Positions 39,586 through 52,462 are shown, numbered from the stretch's first letter. The stretch is 64,000 nucleotides of DNA from Lithospermum erythrorhizon (GCA_019722365.1 JADFUC010000693.1:62001-126000), one strand, 5' to 3'. Numbers and translations are program-made. Notes: a model not told the origin generated them from the sequence alone.

Positions 39586-39804
39586 TTAATCGATTTCAAC
39601 TAAAATATCATTTAATGAAGTAGGAGTATTATCAGTTCTTCTTTCTTTAAGTAGTTTATAAACTTCTGTCATTGAATATGGTTTATTAGTGGAAATAAAA
39701 TTATTAACATTATTCGAAGTAGATGGAGTATTTTCCATTTGATCTATAATTTTAGATCTTAAGTCTGTATCCTTAATATTTTGCAATGTAATAACCACGT
39801 TCAT
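39586..39804 (-). pseudogene. Caulimovirid coiled-coil fragment, inverted second copy
   Basis: A 72-codon minus-strand frame contains TEVYKLLKERRTDN and SLNDILVEID, the same segment seen on the plus strand at 37,948-38,030. It is an inverted second copy, or the same gene from another integrated copy, joined tail to tail with the RNase H remnant. Confidence 0.65.
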
Positions 39805-39849
39805 TATAATATTATTGAAATAGTATCTTTAGTTACTTTCGGTGGAGTA

Positions 39850-42800
39850 TTTGGGGAAATCAAAAAAAAAAAAAAATTTGAAGTTAATGGTCAAAAATAT
39901 TGAATCGGTGGAGTTGGCGGTATATTTCGGTTTGAGAGTTTTAAGTTGTAATGAGAATAACAATTATTTGGTAATATAATTTGAGTATATAAATCGATAT
40001 TAATGTTTGGAAGTTGATAGTCCGAAATAGTTCGCTTGAAGTATCAGATTGAATTAAGCGATCGGGTCGCTGGTTAAGCAATTGACCGTTTAAGTCCATG
40101 AACAATTTAAAACCCAAAATCATTTCTTCCTTAACTTTCTTGACGAGGCAATCGCCCCAGCTTGATTTTCTTTCTTAAATTCTTCAATCCTATGACTTTG
40201 GACCTCAAATTTTTCGGGAGAGTTTCTCCTAAATCATCCTAAATGGATTTCAAGGTAAAAATGTGCGATCTTTTGAGTGTTGTGAAGTCTCAGTTTGACT
40301 TTGTTGAAGCTTTTGTATTTTGTTTATTGTAATTGGATGTGGGTTCTAAATTAGTTATTCTTGAGTTGATATATAGGTATTAAATGTGGGTGGACGTTTG
40401 GGTCGTTGACTTTTGGGATTTTTAGGTTGACTTTGATTTTATGAGATATTATTAATATAATTATTGTTTTAGGTTCCAGATTATAATCTAAGAGTTGATA
40501 ATTATCGATATTTAGGGTAGAAAGTGTGGTTATAGATCGGAGTTGACTTTAATTGATTTTAAGTTTGACTATCTAAAATGTGGTCGATAGTATAAATGGT
40601 TATTGGACTGTTGTGATTGTTTTGAGGTGAATTATAGGTATTAGGTTGTTGGAAGAAAAATATGTAAGTGGTTTTATTAGATTTTGAGTGAAGTAATTGT
40701 AATTACAGTGTTTTGATTAGGCATGGGCACAGGAAAGCGCTTGGATCGTCAGTGAGGCGTTTCTTATTGCGAACGAGGTGAGTACTTTATACCGTGTATT
40801 ACCATATGTAACTACTGGCAAATGGTATACATGTCTTTGTAATATAATTATGTGTGAATGGTGTACATGACTTTTGTAATATAATTATGTGTGTAAATGA
40901 ATATCATGTCTTTGTAATGCATTATGTGAATGGTCAATACGTATCTTTTGTAATATAATTATGTCTGAATGGTGTATGTCATATAATTATGTGTGAATGA
41001 ATTGTCATTGTCGGCACGTGATATGATTCGTGAAAAGGGTATACATGTAATGGTTATGCGATTATAATGTGAGCCGTAGCCTATGGTTATGACTACGTGC
41101 AAGCATTGAAGGCGGCTTGAGGTAAGTGATGACTTGAACTCCCGAAACATATTAATTTTGTATTTAAATGGCCTTGTGGCACTTTTGTATTCGTGGCCTT
41201 AATTTTGTATTCTGTGGCACTTGTGGCACTTTTCTATTTCTACGTAGTGCAGTTGGCATTTTCTATTTACGGCCTTTGGTTGTAACTTTTCTACGTGGCT
41301 TTGGTTGCTTGTAGTGTTATGGCACTTGGCGGTTGTAATTGATTCTGATTGTGTGATGTGTTAAATTTGTGTACTTTGCTATTGTTGGGAGATAAAATGG
41401 TGGTTATTGAGAAGGTGTTATTTGGAGTTATGTATGAAACTTTGGGGTGAAGCAGGTATTGAGATATGACACAATTGGAATAGTTATAGGGGTTAGGTGG
41501 CTCTTTAAGAGCGTTGTTTATCGACTTTATCGCGTCGGTATAAAGGCGTTGTTTATCGAGCTTTTATACGTCGGTATAAAGCGTGTTTGCTCGGCTTTAT
41601 ACGACGTTGTTATCGAATTTATACGTCGATATAAGGCGTTGGTTATCGACTTTATACTTCGGTATAAGGCGTTGTAGATTGATAGTTGAATTTGGCTGGC
41701 CCGAGTTAGGTCGGATGGTATCTAGTTGATGGTGATTTGATGACTAGAGTTATAATTAAGTTGTTGAGTCTATGATTTCTTTCTAGAATTATTATTCTTC
41801 TTTGGAACCTACATTATATCTTACGTGTGTTGTAAAGAATTATTTACTTGTGGAATTATGTTGTACGACTTTATTCAGTAGTCATGTATATATGTATTTT
41901 TTAGTCATGTTTAGTACGATATCTATTCAGATCTAGTTGTTGTCTTTGTCAGCCGGTGCTTTGATGGTTGTACTTCATTTGTCGGCTATTTTGTATTGAG
42001 GATCTGATTATTTACTCGGTTTTAGCGCACCGTTACTGTCTCTTTTGTAGACATGTTATATATATGTAAAGTGGTTAATGGATGAGATATCTTTGGAATG
42101 AGAATGTGATGCAGGAATTATAAACCGAATTTTATCTTGTCATCGATGATGTTGATGATATTTTATATATGGGAGAAAAGCCCCGGATTGATGTGCTAGA
42201 ATATAAGTTACGATCAGCTGCAGCAGCGATACCATTGAAGTGCGTAAGTTCCATTATACTAAATGGAGAATTTGGGAGATAATTCCGTACTTAGGTTATC
42301 TTGATTTAAGCCATATTTTGCTCAGTTATATTAAGAAAGAAACAACTTAAAGGGCACTACGAGGAGCGTTTAGATATTAAATAGGAGATGTATGGCGAAA
42401 TAGGGAGTAACGTAGGGTGAACTAAAGATAAGTAGTTGAGGGGGCTATGCTTGAGTGATGAAATGTTGAGATATAGGTTTGGGTTGTCGTATGTTGGGTT
42501 GGATATTATATAGGAGGTAGCCATACTTACGAATACTGAAATAAGGAAGATATCTCTTTGTGGTTAAGGCGTTTTGGCCAGGGGTTATTGACGTGGTGTG
42601 GGTTTATTGGGTTAGTGGGAAGAGTCATTAAGTAAGATTTATTTTGTGGTAATGCCTTATAAAATAATACTCTTGGGGTATATAGTCTTTTAATAGGTAA
42701 GGTATTTAGAATTATTCTTATTAAATACGATGGGTAGGTTAAGCTTACGTGATATTTATTTTAAGCCCAGTTTTTTCATATCCTATTTTCTATGGGCCCA

Positions 42801-43150
42801 GGCGTTTATACTAGGTTGTTGCGGAATGACCGAGATCGTTAGTAGAAATGGCTAACGTACCAGCGAAGATGGCGATGGTGGCTTGAAGACCTCAGCGGTC
42901 ATCTTTGCTCTTGAAGTTTTGTTGTATAATAATTATTGTTAAATTATTGGTAAGAAAGCAAGTAGTTTGATATTATTACTTGTATTATTACGCTTTCGGT
43001 TGTGTATTGGTTAGTTCACCCAGATTGACGAGTTGTATTGTTTATTTATGATTAAATAGAATTCGTTTTAATTGTTATCCGGCGTTGGTGGCTGTGATTA
43101 TACGGTTTGATGGCGGTCGGCCTCGGGGGGCGCGTCGGGCGGTCGTTACA
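39850..43150 (+). repeat. Probable LTR region of a large Ty3/gypsy-type retrotransposon
   Basis: About 3.3 kb without coding potential inserted in the viral block. It has features of long plant LTRs: ggttgacttt phrases near 40,380-40,570, short internal tandem repeats, a T-rich tract with agttttgttgtataataatt near 42,915, and a GC-rich end finishing tcgggcggtcgttaca at 43,133-43,148. The style resembles Tekay/Del chromovirus LTRs. No gag or pol is present, so a solo LTR is likely, but the left border and a target duplication could not be placed. Confidence 0.4.
41508..41672. repeat. About five tandem repeats of 34-40 bp
   Basis: Degenerate units of the type ggcgttgtttatcgacttta then tacgtcggtataa follow each other at about 41,508, 41,544, 41,580, 41,634 and 41,667. 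Each unit contains a short self-complementary part (TTTATACGTCGGTATAAA). Confidence 0.85.
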
Positions 43151-43640
43151 ATTAAGAATTCTGATGGTATTATTATACAGCACTGCTTGATTTTCAATTC
43201 TTGGAATTGTATTAAATTTCATAAAATTGATCCTTGCTTGATTATAAATCCTTTTTTAATCTGAGTTGTCTATTGAGCGTGGCTCGCATTCGACTTAGAT
43301 TTTGATAGATAAAGAAGATATATTATTTATTATATTAAAATCCCTGCATGTCGTAATTACTAGAGGAATACATCTCAGTTAACCCCGTCGGTGTTGTTTA
43401 ACAAAATTTTACATAAAGATTCTTTAGTTTTATCATCTATTTCAAGATTATTAATCTTTTTCTTAGTCCAACAATTCTTTGCATAATGTCCTATTTTCCC
43501 ACATTTATAACAAACTATTAGTTTTTTCTTTTCTTTTTCCGCTATACCGTTCTTTTTCTTATCTATTTTTAACTTTCCTATTTTCGAGAATATTTTCTCT
43601 TTTTTGAAGTTTCTCTTATAATAAGAATTAATAATTAATA
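43150..43640 (-). pseudogene. Caulimovirid coat-protein C-terminus with zinc knuckle
   Basis: On the minus strand, after a basic Lys-rich region, the frame reads CYKCGKIGHYAKNC at about 43,510-43,469. This CX2CX4HX4C zinc knuckle is found in caulimovirid coat proteins. The frame continues to a stop at about 43,381. Further minus-strand viral-like frames extend to about 43,150. It is separated from the other viral fragments by the LTR-like insertion at 39,850-43,150. Confidence 0.7.
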
Positions 43641-43685
43641 ATAATAATAATTATAATTATAACTATAATTAATGATAATAATAAT

Positions 43686-44658
43686 ATTTGGAAATCAATG
43701 AGAATTGGTTAGTTTATTATCTTAAGATTCACTGACAAATTATTGTAGCGATTCATTTCTGGGATTGGGTTAAATGTGATTATCAAAACTTAATTGTCCA
43801 GCTTAGTAATTGTATATTACTAGTGTGGGTTACAAAGCGATAATTTAAGGGGTTATGGCGATTGTTAGATCTTACTTTCATTAATCGTTACAATAATAGT
43901 AATTGGTCGATTATTATTATTATACAACTTTACTATTATCGAGCCTAGAAGGTCACACACACATACAGTGGCGTTGGAGTTATATTTAAATGTATGAAAT
44001 TAAGAAATATATAATTGAGAAATGTATTTCTACCGATTACAAAGTTACGTTTTTATGTAGAATATCGATTGAGCAAAATAGAATCAATTAAATAGTTATT
44101 TAATTGGTTGAGTAATTTTAGTATTTATCGATAACTTGAAGATTATTGATATTGAATCGTTACTATTTAATTAGCTTAATTAAATAGTTTAAGCCTAGAT
44201 GGCTTCATTAGTGTCTTAACGAACTAATAGAGTTAGCAGTGTTAATAACGGGTTCTTATCGAGCTTGTTTTAACTTGCTTTTATATAAGCAACAGGGTTT
44301 TTCGTCATAAGTTTTGTAAAAAGCTTTTTCACAACCCTAGTAGCCCCACTTTGGCGAAATTCTCGAAAATTTTGGGGTTTCAGTTTTGTTAAATCGCTGT
44401 TCTTAGCGTAAGATTAGTTCTTGATTGACACTGCGGGTGTGGACTATTGGGAATATCATACGATTGATATTGCAGCCGAGGAGGCGAGGAGATCAAATTC
44501 ACGTTGTGAATTTGGGCGTGTGGATTTGGTGGAGACACTCCCGGCTAACATTTTGTAAGTCTGTTCATATAATTTAATTATATGTTTTTATAAATAATGT
44601 AGTATCTTGTACAAAGATCGCAGGAACTATGGATTTGTATTTATACTCCTTATATCCA
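43686..44658 (+). repeat. 5' LTR of copia element A
   Basis: About 973 bp aligning by eye with 51,484-52,462. Shared landmarks are ttggaaatcaatgag, atattactagtgtgggtt, gataatttaaggggttatg, tcaaattcacgttgtgaatt and actatggatttgtatttata. The terminal TG is mutated; the 3' end reads atatcca. Confidence 0.85.
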
Positions 44659-44674
44659 TAGTAGAGTTTCTTCG

Positions 44675-44691
44675 ATTGGCATCATGAGCCA
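44675..44691 (+). other. Primer-binding site (initiator tRNA-Met type)
   Basis: attggcatcatgagcca, 16 bp after the 5' LTR, is close to TGGTATCAGAGCC, the sequence complementary to the 3' end of plant initiator tRNA-Met used by most copia elements. One base is substituted and one inserted. Confidence 0.65.
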
Positions 44692-46760
44692 AATTAAAGT
44701 TCTTTCATTTATTTATTTTATACTTGTTTTGTGTTTTATCAATTTTTTATTTGATTAGTGCTTTTGTTCATATATTTAATTGATAAATATATGATGAGAA
44801 TAAATCACCATGTTCTTGATTATTGATTTACACGTGTGTTACAAGTTTATGATGATGTATTATCATATTTTGTTAACATGGATTTTGTTTCATAAATTAA
44901 AAGGATGATTTAATTGGTTTTGTTTTAAACAATTTTTGTAAAATGTGTTTAGGCGTGTAAAATTTTTGTAAAAATTAAAACCTATTTTTCTGGAACCCAG
45001 ATAGCACGTAGAAGATCTCCATTAAACTTCATAATTTTTTGGATTTTTCCTAAGTGCCTCCAAAACAATTTTGAGATTTCTGTTGTTTAATTAATAATTA
45101 AATATGAAAATTTATTTTAATGAGCGACCAGTGGGATTTGTTCAAAGAAAATTATGGAGTTAAAGGTGTTCTAATTTCATAAATTTTGAAAAATTTTAAA
45201 AAGCCTCCAAAACAATTTTACAAAGCGAATTAAAATTAAATCGAAAACCGAGTTAAATATGTTATTATTACCGTAAATGCGGCCGGCAAACTGCGGCGAC
45301 CCTACGGGCGCGTCCGATGTCGAATCGGGGTGATTTGGTACCACAGCCAGTCGGACGGCTTGACCCGAGGCGGAGGTGGCGGCGTGTCGGCCGTAGGCGT
45401 ATAGGCGGTCGTCCCAGGAGCCCGTTAGTATGCCTAATTTTTTGAAAGCCCACTGGTCGGTTATTCGCTTTGGTTTTAAAAAGTATGGAGCTAGTTATAT
45501 TTAGGTTTTTATTGATTATTTGTCATTTTAATCCCAAGCTAATTGGTATAATTAATTATGTGACAATTAATTAATTTCGCTTTATATTATATCTTTTTAA
45601 ATTAATTTTAAAAGTGATATATGATTATGAGTAAAAACTTAAAACTACTTAATGTATTTTAGAAAATATTTGTGATGAATATTTTTATAATATGTATCTG
45701 ATTAATAATTATTGAGTAATAATTATTGAATTGGCAATCATGTATGATAATTAGTTTATATTAATTAATTTTAATATGTGGCAATTACATGGATTAATTA
45801 ATTTGATAATTACAAACATGCATTTTTTGATGCCATTTAAAATATTTATTAAGTTCATTTATGTGATTTAATAAAGTGCACATATTTTGTAATGGTGATT
45901 GGAATGGAAGTATATAGATATGGCCCGTTTTATTTATTTTTTTTAGGTGCGGTAGTAATGTTGTAAATGACCTTAGTCGTATTTCTTGTATTTATTTATT
46001 TCTTGTTTACCGAGCTTGTTGTCTAAGATGGGTTAGTATAGCAAATATTGTAATGATGAAGATATTGAAGATCGTTTCGCGGTGGTGATATGGTGGACTC
46101 GAGATTGGATCGATGCAATCTACAATTAGAACTTTATGTTAGTATTTGATAAATACTTGTAATAGGTTCTAGAGTATCGTATATCTGCTTGAATGTGCAT
46201 TCTTTGTTTTATTTTTAATGTTGCGTGTATTCTTGATTATGTCTTTAGTATGCATGAGTAAATGAAAACAAAGTAATAATAATCTCACCCGATTAAAATT
46301 TAAGAGAAGTATCGAAGCCAATTTTAAGTTGTGCGATCAGCTGCGTCAAATTAGGCGCCGTGATGGCGGGTATTCTGATATTGCATTTGATATAGTAATG
46401 ATGGATCGTGTTGAAGTGATTTCATTGCGTTGTTAGACTTCGGATGATCGATCAATTATTTCTTTGGTTTTAATTGGTATGCTTAACCGGTTTTCGAATA
46501 CAATGTTGGGTAGCATCACATAAGAGATCTTGGTAATATGAAGTTATGTAGTTTTACATGGTGGTTGACAGTACCACTATTATAGCGGATTCAAAAATGT
46601 AGCCGGTGTTAGTTTGAATTTAAGTGTAATAGATGCTGATACTAATATATTTAGGTGAGATTTGAAGTATTAGTATTTGCCTTTACAATTTATTTGTAAA
46701 GTGTTTTTAGCGTGATAGTTTCTTGAGTACATTTATTTTATTTACTTATTCTTGTAGAAT
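44692..46760 (+). other. 5' leader of copia element A with a GC-rich block
   Basis: Non-coding leader between the primer-binding site and gag. The stretch at about 45,270-45,440 is strikingly GC-rich compared with its AT-rich neighbours. The only long frame there (minus, 45,268-45,453) is Arg/Pro-rich and looks like a composition artefact. Confidence 0.5.
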
Positions 46761-46764
46761 TAAT

Positions 46765-47600
46765 ATGGCTACATTGTGCTACTCCTAAGAACTCGCTTAT
46801 TCGGCCTTGAAAAGTGCAAAATTTGAATAACTTCGAATTTTGTGAGTGGTCTCGAGCAGTCGTTCTCAGCGAGAGGAGGCCCCGAATACGTCTTTGACTG
46901 ATAGGTTCCCTTGAAACCTAATGATAGTGCCTCCCGTAGGAGAAAGGGATCCCACAAAAAGCCTGAAGTCACGTCTTTGGCGGATGTCGATGTAAATGCT
47001 TTGATATGGAACCGTTCCAAATTCAATATGTAAGGTGGCGGCGTATAGCGTATACCTGGCTTAACTTGAGAATTATTCCGAAAGAAGCTAAGCGAAGATA
47101 TGACCTTGTCTTTGCTACCGTGGGCCAGCTGAGAGCAGACGGAGCATGACTCACCATATCATTAAAATGATTGGCAATTACCGATGGGCTTCATGCAGGC
47201 GCGGTGTCTCGAAAGAGCTGGCGTAGATGCCGTCGGTCTCTTCCAGGCAATTCTCGGTTGTCATGAACTTGATATGCACAAGTTTGAGTTATCTCTAAGC
47301 AGGCGCAAGATGATCCGCGAATGTTGAGGCGAACACAGGTAAGCCCAAAAACTTCTACTCATACATTTTTGGTGGTCCCGAAACAAGAAGAAATTCAGAA
47401 AGAAGAAGAAGTTGCCGTGAGACCAGGGGTTAGAGTAATCCCGAGTTCTTTGGGAAAGGGAGGAGCTAGGAAGGATGAAGTGTCATTATTGCGGAAACAC
47501 AGATTATTTGGAAGTCGACTGCGGGGAAGTTCACGAGATGATAGGAAGAATGGTCTCGCTGGCCATTTCGGCCTCTGAGGTATGTATGTTATTGAAGTTT
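46765..47600 (+). pseudogene. gag of copia element A
   Basis: It begins at the ATG at 46,765, followed soon by stops. Readable parts are scattered until a Lys-rich stretch at about 47,385-47,420 and the zinc-knuckle region at 47,481-47,522. The latter reads CHYCGNTDYLEVDC, where the histidine position of the CX2CX4HX4C motif has been lost. NGLAGHFGL and the following bases match the usual gag end. Confidence 0.7.
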
Positions 47601-47629
47601 GTCTGACTTCTAATTAACTTTAATTAGGT

Positions 47630-50600
47630 CTTTGGAGCACGGTTGTGGTTACCATGTTGTGGTAATATGCGGGAACTCGAGTGATCAGTAGAAGACTTCG
47701 AGAAAGAGGGAAATGGATCTGCGTGTGGGAAATGGCGCGAAGGTTGCGGCCACACGTGCAGGATCCATTAGTTTAAACCCCTTGGCGGGCCTTGTTTGAA
47801 CTTATCTCGGTTTACTATGTACGCAATTTACTTGGGAATATTATTCTATTTACATTTTTTGAATAATGATGGTTTTCATTTTCAATAGATCCCAGATGAA
47901 TTTAGGATCACCGGGGAATGGGGTAGTATTTAGTACCGCCTCCTTGAAATGAATTACATCGTTTTAGGCATGATTAATGAGTCATATAACATAAACTTAA
48001 AGAAAGCGGAATAAACTGCTGACTTAAACCCCGAAAAATGCACATGGCATTGCGGTAGGTCGCGTGCGAAGCCAGAATCAAGAAACTGCACTCCGATTGG
48101 AATACTTGAAGGTTTAGATTATGAATCATCTACGATAAGTGTGAGTCTTTTGCATACGGGCAAAATGACGAAATGCCTTTCATTTGGCTTAAATGAAAGG
48201 AGCTGAAGTGATTTATTAGGATCGCTAGCGATGTATGTGGGCGATGAACACGCATCACGCAAGAGGAGGTTATAACTACTTTATTACATTTCTTGATGAC
48301 TACGGTAGATACGGTTTGTGTGTATACGATGAGACTGAGCACGAGTCCTTTGAAATTCAGGAGTTCCAAAATGAAGTCTAAGCCACGATTAGGCAAAGGC
48401 CGATAAAAGTTCGATTACATTAGGGGTGGAGAATATTTGAGTCCAGAGTTGATACTAAATGTAGAGAGTGTGGTATTGTTTTCGCGGCTAACTCCCGGCG
48501 GGAACGCCCAGCGGCGTAATGGCGTGTCAGAAAGGAGAAATCGAACCATAGCGACATGGTTGATCTATGATGAGCCTATCGATCTACCGGTTAATTTACG
48601 GGGATATGCGCTTAGCCCAACACCTTAAACGAGATGTCCAACTTAGTCGGCCAGATAAAACTCCCATGAGCTGTGGTTTGGGAAGATTAAAGTTATGGAG
48701 TTTTAAAGATTTGGGGCTGTAGAGAAAACTATGTTAAGAGATTAACAAAAGATAAACTGCGCCAATCGATAAATGCTTTTCTTCATGAGGATATCCAAGG
48801 AAAGCAGATTGGTTACTCTTACACGAGCGGGAGAATAAAATCTTCGTTGCGAGCAGGAGTATTCCTTGAAAGATATACGTCGAGAAAGGACTAAGAAGTA
48901 ATGGTGTTCATCTTGATGGCTTCGAGGCGATAAGTCGATATCGATGGAAAATCTAATACGAAGCGTCTGACAACGCCCTGAAGTGGAACATGCTTTCATA
49001 GAAGACCCGATTCTTGATCGCGTAATTTGTGGAAACCCGGCCCTTAGGAGATCAGCGGGGATCGCCACGAACCCGAGCTTGGTATGGTGAAGCTTTCGTC
49101 GTTAAGTGGCAGGCAGCTTCTTATAAAAAGCCTTGATGAATAGCGAGGATCTTGACGAATGGCAAATAGCCATCTGTCCCGAGATGGATTCTAGCTGTAC
49201 CCAACGAGTTTGGTCACTTGTTGATTTACCAAATGGGGCTCGCCGCATTGAATGTAAATGGGTATTTAAGAAGAAACATGATAAAGCGGAAAGCGTTGAT
49301 GCCAAAGCTAGACTTGTAGAAAGGTTTCAAACAAGTTCACGGAGTGAACTATAGCGAAACACTTGCGGTGACTATGCTTAAATCCGTCCGGATAATCTTA
49401 TTCATTCTTTGCGTTTCATGACTATAGTATGGCAAATGGATGTAAGGCCGGCTCACGAATGGAAATTTAGGAAGATGTGTACATGGTACAGCGTCCGGGC
49501 TTCTGTGTCTAAAGGACCCCTAAGAAGGTATGCGAGTTGCAAAAGTCCATTTATGGTCTTAAACTTGAGGCATCCAGCGGTTGGAATCTACGTTTTGATG
49601 AATCGATGAAGAGTTTGGTTTTAAGTCAGGCAGAAAGAAAGAATCTTTGTGTATCTGAAGGTAAGTGGGAGTTATGTATCATTCGTAGTCACACACAGCA
49701 TGTCGTGTATTACTTATCATTGGAAAGCAACGTAGAGTTCTAAACTTCAGTCCAAGGATTGGGCTGTGCAAATGTTTCTCAATGAAGGACTTGGCGAGAA
49801 ACCGCAGTATATCTTGGAATAAAGATCCGCGGGATCGGGCAGGGAGAATTTGATTGGACTTTGTCGGGGATACTTATGTGAATAAGGTACTTTCCAAGGT
49901 TCAACGTAGGTAATTCGAAGGTAACCTCACAGCTGAGACATGGAGTTATTTCGAGCGCGGTGTCCCTTCTTAGTCTTGAGATGAGCAGGGGAATGAAGGG
50001 CATACATATCTTCGGTATAGGATCCGTCGTATGCCGTGTTGTGCCTTCAGACTGATATTAATGCTTATGCGGCTAGAAAGTGTAACCAGTAGATACTGGT
50101 AATCAGTGAAAGCTTGTTTGGATTGCGGTGAAGTAAATCTTGAAGTATCACGAGAAGGACTAAAGATCTTCTGCGAGTATATAGTGGAGATGAGGAGTTA
50201 GCGATGACGAATTTTGCAAATGTAGGTTTTGGCCCAGCGGAAGCGGTATCGTTCAGGATGCGGGTATGTATTTTTAATGCCAGCGGTGGAGGCGATATGC
50301 TGGGAGTTCAAGCAGTCGCGTGCCCGATTCTACCGAGAATCGGAGTACGTCAGCGTGCGAAACTGTGAAGAAGCATGTTGGATAAAGTTCGTGACCGAGA
50401 CTCGGTGTGGTACCTAGCGTTAGAGGACCGGTGGAGTTGCTGTGGCAATCTTTAGGCGATAGCTTCAGTAGGAGACAGCCAGCATCCTGAAATCCAACAC
50501 GGTACTCGGAGAGGTATCACTGATTAGAGATATGCTTGATAGAGGTGATGTCAAAGTATGTAAAGTAGAAAGCGAGGCCAATCCCCGGCCGACCACTTTA

Positions 50601-50760
50601 CTAAACCAGGAGTCGGGCAAGCATGATGGCGTCACGGCGAGCAGTCTTAAACCGAGATGTCGCGGTGGTGTTAGGTTAAGAGTAAGTCGATATGTATCTA
50701 TTGTGTTATGTGAACAATATTTGAATATTCTTAGCTTCTTATATTTTAATATATTTGTTT
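47630..50760 (+). pseudogene. pol of copia element A (protease, integrase, RT, RNase H)
   Basis: Domain order by plus-strand frames: protease remnant with NMRELE (about 47,668), GAG pre-integrase region (IHFLNNDGF near 47,850), integrase core ARGGYNYFITFLDDYGRYG (about 48,258-48,314), NGVSERRNRTI (about 48,520), RT with RRIECKWVFKKKHDK (about 49,240), QKSIYGLKLEAS (about 49,540) and RFNVGNSK (about 49,900), and RNase H with ICWEFKQS, EACWIKFVTE and DRGDVKVCKVESEANP (50,300-50,590). The YVDD catalytic box of RT is not recognisable at its expected place near 49,700. Dozens of indels make translation impossible. Confidence 0.85.
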
Positions 50761-51439
50761 TATGACTATATGTTTAGTTACATATATAATATACATGTAG
50801 TGTATCCTCGATGAGTGAAAGGTTAAATCCACAGGTTAGTACATGTTTTAAGGAAGTGCGTAGGCTATTAATTCTGTACTCTTATTTTTTAGAAACATAG
50901 GATATTGCAGGCGCAGTGGGATCTTGATAGTTAGAGGCGACAAAGCGTCATATGACTAACGTAGTGTTTTGATTAGTGGTCAGATTGATCGCGTTAGCCT
51001 GCGGGACTAGATCGATACCGTGGGGTACGGTGATGCAGTATTTAAGGAGAATTTGGTATGACGAAGCATTCGTAGAAGATGTGTATATGCATTGTCTATG
51101 ACATTGTTTAGAATTTTAAGGATTCGTCGATTCTTAGGCATACGATATATAACTATACGTATTATAAATACGTACTTTGACTATGACAAGCGTCTGCGTA
51201 GCGGGGGATTACTCTTGGCGTATGTTTGGGTCATGCTTGATTAGTATAAGCGATAGATGTTGATATATTGGGAGGATTTGTCGTCCTTGATATCTGAGGA
51301 AGATCTCAGCTTCAGCATGGTTAGTGCTTGATTGGTTTATGGGGCATATAAATGCTTATTCGATTAAATACTCGAGTAAAAGAAAGTTGTGGAGTGTTTC
51401 ATGACAACTTCTTATGGATTAGCGCTCTGTTAGAATCGC

Positions 51440-51483
51440 GTGATAAATGAATTGTAAGATAATCGTCAAGGGCAAAAATTAAG
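51440..51483 (+). other. Polypurine-type tract before the 3' LTR
   Basis: aatgaattgtaagataatcg and caagggcaaaaattaag precede the 3' LTR. The same phrase precedes the related LTR at 57,937, which supports a conserved role in plus-strand priming. The purine run itself is weak. Confidence 0.45.
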
Positions 51484-52462
51484 TGTTGGAAATCAATGAG
51501 GAATTGGTTCGTTTATTATGCGGATTGCGACGATTCAATAGCCGATTCGTTTACCGATTGGGTTAAATGTGATTGCTCGAGGAACTTAGTGTTCAACTTA
51601 GTAAGTGTATATTACTAGTGTGGGTTGGCTGATAATTTAAGGGGTTATGAGCGATTCTTAGATGCTTCTTCGTTAATCGTTATAATAATAGTAATTAGTC
51701 AAATTATTATTCTCTGACTTACTATTATCTGAGCTTTGAGAAGATTCATTGTGCTTGTCTGATGTGATTGAGTTATATTATTTCGTATGAAATTAAAGAG
51801 AGGAAGCTATATAATTGAAATGTATTTCTCGATTACAAAGGAGTTCTACATTTTATGTAGAATATCGATTGAGCAAATAAATTAATTAAATAGTTATTTA
51901 ATTGGTTGAGTAATTTTAGTATTTATCGATAACTTGAAAGATTATTGATATTATTTCATTCTTATTTAATTAGGCAATTAAAATGATTTCAGCTCGATAG
52001 CAAGCTGCGTTAGTGTACTTGAACTAATAGAGTTAACGAGTCAACTATCTTAGCAGATTCTTATCGAGAACTGTTTAACTTTAGCCGCATATAACTTTAA
52101 AGATTTTAATCGCCAAGTTTTTTTGTAAAAAAGCTTTTTCACAAAAACCTAGTAGCCGCCCCCTTTGGCGAAATTCTCCCGAAATTTTGAGTTTTCTAGT
52201 TTGTTAAATATTCAGCATTTCTCGCGTAGATTAGTTGATTGGCCATACGGTGTGGACTAGCCCAGAATGTCATCGGTGATATTGCGGTGAGGTAGAAGTC
52301 AAATTCACGTTGTGAATTTGAGCGTGTGGATTTTGGTGGAATTTCTTTCATTTATAAGTCCCTCTGTTCATATATTTAATTATATGTTTTTGTATTGAAT
52401 AATGTAGTATCTGTTTTAAAGATCACTTGGAACTATGGATTTGTATTTATACTCGTATATCA
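51484..52462 (+). repeat. 3' LTR of copia element A
   Basis: About 979 bp starting tgttggaaatcaatgagg, with an intact TG, and ending tcgtatatca. It aligns with the 5' LTR throughout, with many scattered indels. Position 51,500-51,560 and 52,140-52,200 carry the largest differences. Confidence 0.85.

Larger units (their letters stand above)
43686..52462 (+). mobile_element. Near-complete, decayed Ty1/copia retrotransposon (element A)
   Basis: About 8.8 kb with two LTRs, a primer-binding site and gag-protease-integrase-RT-RNase H in copia order on the plus strand. The LTRs share many landmarks but differ by numerous indels, and the coding parts are broken by dozens of frame changes and stops. 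Its LTR is related to that of the element at 57,600-61,085. No clear 5-bp target duplication was seen at the two ends. Confidence 0.88.
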
